Shown here: positions 62,075 through 64,000 of the stretch, piece by piece
How positions within the stretch are numbered: the stretch's first letter is position 1
How the letters are laid out: every line of letters starts with the position of its first letter
DNA from: Dehalococcoidia bacterium
GTDB taxonomy: Bacteria; Chloroflexota; Dehalococcoidia; Bin125
Reading direction: 5' to 3'
DNA length: 64,000 bases
Assembly: GCA_022828105.1 (NCBI GenBank)
Contig: JAJEJC010000005.1
Location: forward strand, 434,001-498,000
Made by a program: the position numbers and the translations under genes
The notes under the pieces: model-generated
The model's database searches: none
What the model saw: only the letters and a program-made list of their open reading frames with translations
Told to the model about the DNA's origin: nothing

Positions 62075-62461
62075 GGTCGGGTCGCGTCTCCGCATGAGCG
62101 GCGTCGCCCACTTGCCTCTAACCAACTGACCGCTCATCAAGTGAAGGGCAACTGGCCACGCGGACGCACGCTAAGTGCTCAGGCTATTGGGGGGCGCTGG
62201 AGTGGTCAACCGACTCCCTCGACCGGCGAGCGCGCTGCCGCCGTGAAGCTCCCCTCAGGTGTGTATTGCAGTCAGCATGACGCCTCTGACCAGATTGCTA
62301 GGGTTAACAATCAGTTGATGGTTCGGCAGGCGAATACCCCATCCACGGGCGTTCGCATGTCCCGGCAAATCGCGGAGTAGTCGACGCGCTCGCGACGACT
62401 GTTCCCGCAACCACCGCGCACTCCGAACGACACAGTTCACTGCGCCTTCGAGGAGCCTCCG
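62075..62461. other. Intergenic region between coaE and a DinB-like gene
   Basis: Divergent control region of about 390 bases. I see no gene, tRNA or recognisable operator in it. Confidence 0.5.
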
Positions 62462-62950
62462 ATGGTTGCTGATACCAAGTCTGAAACCAAGTCCGATACC
62501 AGTGACTGCACCGATGGCCGCACCTGCCTGCTCGAAGCGGTCGACGGACTTTCGGCCGAGGCGTTCGATATCCCCAATGTGATCGGCGACTGGAGCGTCC
62601 GCGATTGCCTGGCGCATCTCGTTGGTTGGGACGCCTGGGCGGTGAACGCACTGGAACGCTCCGCGGCCAATATGCCGCTTGGCCCGTTCCCGACTGAACG
62701 CGAAATCAACGACGCGGCGCCCGGAGACTGGGCGGGGCGGTCGATCGACGAGCTGCTTGAGATGCTGCGCACGATCCGCGACACGATGGCCGACCGCGTG
62801 AGCCGCCTGACGGACGAAGAGCGTGACCAGAGGTCGCTCGCGGTCGACGAGACGCAAATCTCGGTCAACGAACTGGTCGACGGCCTCATTGAGCACGACA
62901 TGGAACACGCCGGCCAGATTCGAACCTGGCGCAAGACGCAAGGCGTCTAG
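62462..62950 (+). CDS. DinB/maleylpyruvate isomerase-like metal-binding protein
   Basis: A 162-residue four-helix protein. The three-His metal pattern is visible: CLAHLVGWDAWAV (His) and IEHDMEHAGQIRTWR (two His). WSVRDCLAHL is the typical DinB_2 motif. Functions in the family include thiol-dependent isomerases; the role here is unknown. The 390 bases before it contain no gene. Confidence 0.78.
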   Translation: MVADTKSETKSDTSDCTDGRTCLLEAVDGLSAEAFDIPNVIGDWSVRDCLAHLVGWDAWAVNALERSAANMPLGPFPTEREINDAAPGDWAGRSIDELLEMLRTIRDTMADRVSRLTDEERDQRSLAVDETQISVNELVDGLIEHDMEHAGQIRTWRKTQGV

Positions 62951-62989
62951 GTTCCGACAACAGCCTCAGTTGCGTCTGCGGGCCCGGCT

Positions 62990-63964
62990 CTAATCGAGCG
63001 CTGCGGCAAATGCCGCTTCGAGGGCGGGCAAGACCTTCTTGTAGTCGTCGACGATTCCGAAGCGAGAGAAGCTGAAGATCGGAGCGTCGGGGTCCTTGTT
63101 GATCGCGACGATGTTCTTCGAGCCGCCGCAGCCGGCCATGTGCTGGCTTGCGCCGGAGATGGCGATGGCCACGTAGAGCGTCGGCGAGACGACCGTGCCG
63201 GTCAGGCCGACCTGTTGCGAAGGCGGATACCAACCCAGGTCGCACGCCGCGCGCGAAGAACCGACAGCGGCGGTCAGTACACCGGCGAGGCTCTCGAGGT
63301 CGGCGAAGGCTTCGGGTCCACCGAGGCCGCGGCCGCCGGAGACGACGATCTCGGCGTCTTCCAGCCGGATGCCGTCGGATTCGGCCTGCTCCTTGCCCGT
63401 CGTGCGGGCGCGCAGGGTTGGCTCGGCAACGTCGACGGCAATGACCTCTGCGGCTCGCGAGGCGTCGGCTTCGAGCGGGTCTTGCGACTTGGGACGAACC
63501 GTGATCACCTGCGGGTCCGTCTGCACGGTGACGACCTGGCGCGCGTTGCCGCCGTAGCAGCTCCGCGTGGCCTTGACGCGACCGCCGTCGACTTCGAGGC
63601 CGAGCGAGTCCATGATTGCGGCGGTGCCGAGCCGCGTGGCGAGTCGGGGCGCAAGGTCACGCCCGATACTGGACTGCGACATCAGGATGACGGACGGCGA
63701 GTCCTGCTCGACGATGCCCTGTGCGACGGGGAGGAAGCTCTCCGTCTGGTAGTCGGCGAGCGACGCCGAGTCGGCGCTGTAGACGCTATCGGCGCCGGCC
63801 GGTCCGGCGGAAGCGGCGGCGTCAGCGAGACCGGAGCCGATCAGGGCGAGCGCGACGCCGCCGCCGAGATCGCCGCTAAGACGCGAAGCCGCGCCGAGCA
63901 GTTCCAGCGTGGGAGCGGTCAAGCCGTTGTCGTCGGTTTCGCCAATGACGAGGATGGAAGCCAT
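62990..63964 (-). CDS. etfA: Electron transfer flavoprotein alpha subunit
   Basis: A 324-residue EtfA. The N-terminal domain starts [21 protein letters not shown]; the C-terminal FAD-binding domain shows [32 protein letters not shown] and [22 protein letters not shown], all diagnostic. EtfAB passes electrons from acyl-CoA dehydrogenases to the quinone pool, which fits the CoA-based catabolic genes nearby. The 36 bases upstream include an in-frame TAA that could be the end of etfB, but that is beyond what I can support. Confidence 0.93.
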   Translation of the reverse strand: MASILVIGETDDNGLTAPTLELLGAASRLSGDLGGGVALALIGSGLADAAASAGPAGADSVYSADSASLADYQTESFLPVAQGIVEQDSPSVILMSQSSIGRDLAPRLATRLGTAAIMDSLGLEVDGGRVKATRSCYGGNARQVVTVQTDPQVITVRPKSQDPLEADASRAAEVIAVDVAEPTLRARTTGKEQAESDGIRLEDAEIVVSGGRGLGGPEAFADLESLAGVLTAAVGSSRAACDLGWYPPSQQVGLTGTVVSPTLYVAIAISGASQHMAGCGGSKNIVAINKDPDAPIFSFSRFGIVDDYKKVLPALEAAFAAALD

Positions 63965-64000
63965 GGTCAGGTTCCTTAGTTCCTTAGGTGGTGAATCGCG

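Noticed and set aside
62100-62300. Possible small RNA or tRNA in the coaE-DinB gap
   Set aside because: No T-loop, cloverleaf or terminator hairpin found.
63980-64000. Possible 3' end of etfB at the right edge
   Set aside because: Only about five codons (ending in TAA) are in the window, too little to support.
1-64000. CRISPR arrays, insertion sequences, integrases
   Set aside because: No regularly spaced direct repeats of CRISPR size and no transposase or integrase motifs were seen; the only dispersed repeat is the double-hairpin element.

Overview
The window is a G+C-rich bacterial chromosome segment (a sampled core line, 45001-45060, has 44 G+C of 60) with about 60 protein genes and no tRNA, rRNA or CRISPR array that I could find. 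F420/flavin LLM oxidoreductases, CaiB/BaiF CoA-transferases, several crotonases, Gln-rich linkers behind lipoboxes, a LexA box of the GAAC-N4-GTTC type and a CbbQ/CbbO pair together suggest Chloroflexota (perhaps a SAR202/Dehalococcoidia-like lineage). That assignment is inference from gene content only.

Layout. 0-2 kb: SOS mutagenesis cassette imuB-dnaE2 with a LexA box inside its promoter. 2-6.6 kb: divergent yqeC and mobA (selenium/molybdenum cofactor), small hypothetical genes, threonine aldolase, a lipoprotein. 6.6-8.6 kb: two MacB/LolD-type ABC ATPases without permeases. 9.4-17 kb: a complete phosphate regulon phoB-phoR-pstS-pstC-pstA-pstB-phoU, all on the minus strand, with a phased-repeat Pho-box-like operator before pstS. 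17-33.5 kb: LLM oxidoreductases, DinB and DUF429 proteins, an RCC1-repeat lipoprotein, crotonase, solute-binding lipoprotein, a tandem pair of ferritin-like proteins (one intact, one degenerate), MBL hydrolase, SDR, CoA-transferase, methyltransferase, M28-like protein and a retropepsin-like protease.

33.8-36.9 kb is a lower-G+C accessory island. It encodes a ubiquitin-like protein, an E2-like protein and a JAB-E1 fusion in one tight operon, with a convergent DUF2971 gene overlapping its 3' end. This is the most interesting part of the window: a compact prokaryotic ubiquitin-like conjugation system. The Ubl has no Gly-Gly tail, and the E2-like protein has only one cysteine, outside the usual active-site position.

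36.9-47 kb returns to catabolic genes: two more crotonases, a second CoA-transferase, an AtzG/AtzE-like amidase pair, alpha/beta hydrolase, membrane-anchored nuclease, ilvD and an MFS transporter. 47-54 kb holds two very large divergent FtsX/MacB-type permeases, plausible partners of the unlinked ATPases at 6.6-8.6 kb. 54.2-56 kb is a second, smaller low-G+C patch. 56.5-61.4 kb carries a CbbO/NorD-like VWA protein and a CbbQ/NorQ AAA+ ATPase with a phosphoesterase between them, then coaE, a DinB protein and etfA.

A roughly 45-bp element made of two hairpins occurs nine times in full, always in the same orientation and always just beyond, or within, the 3' end of a minus-strand gene. Its stems show compensatory base changes between copies. 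It may be a dispersed terminator-like repeat, and one copy has become part of a coding sequence.
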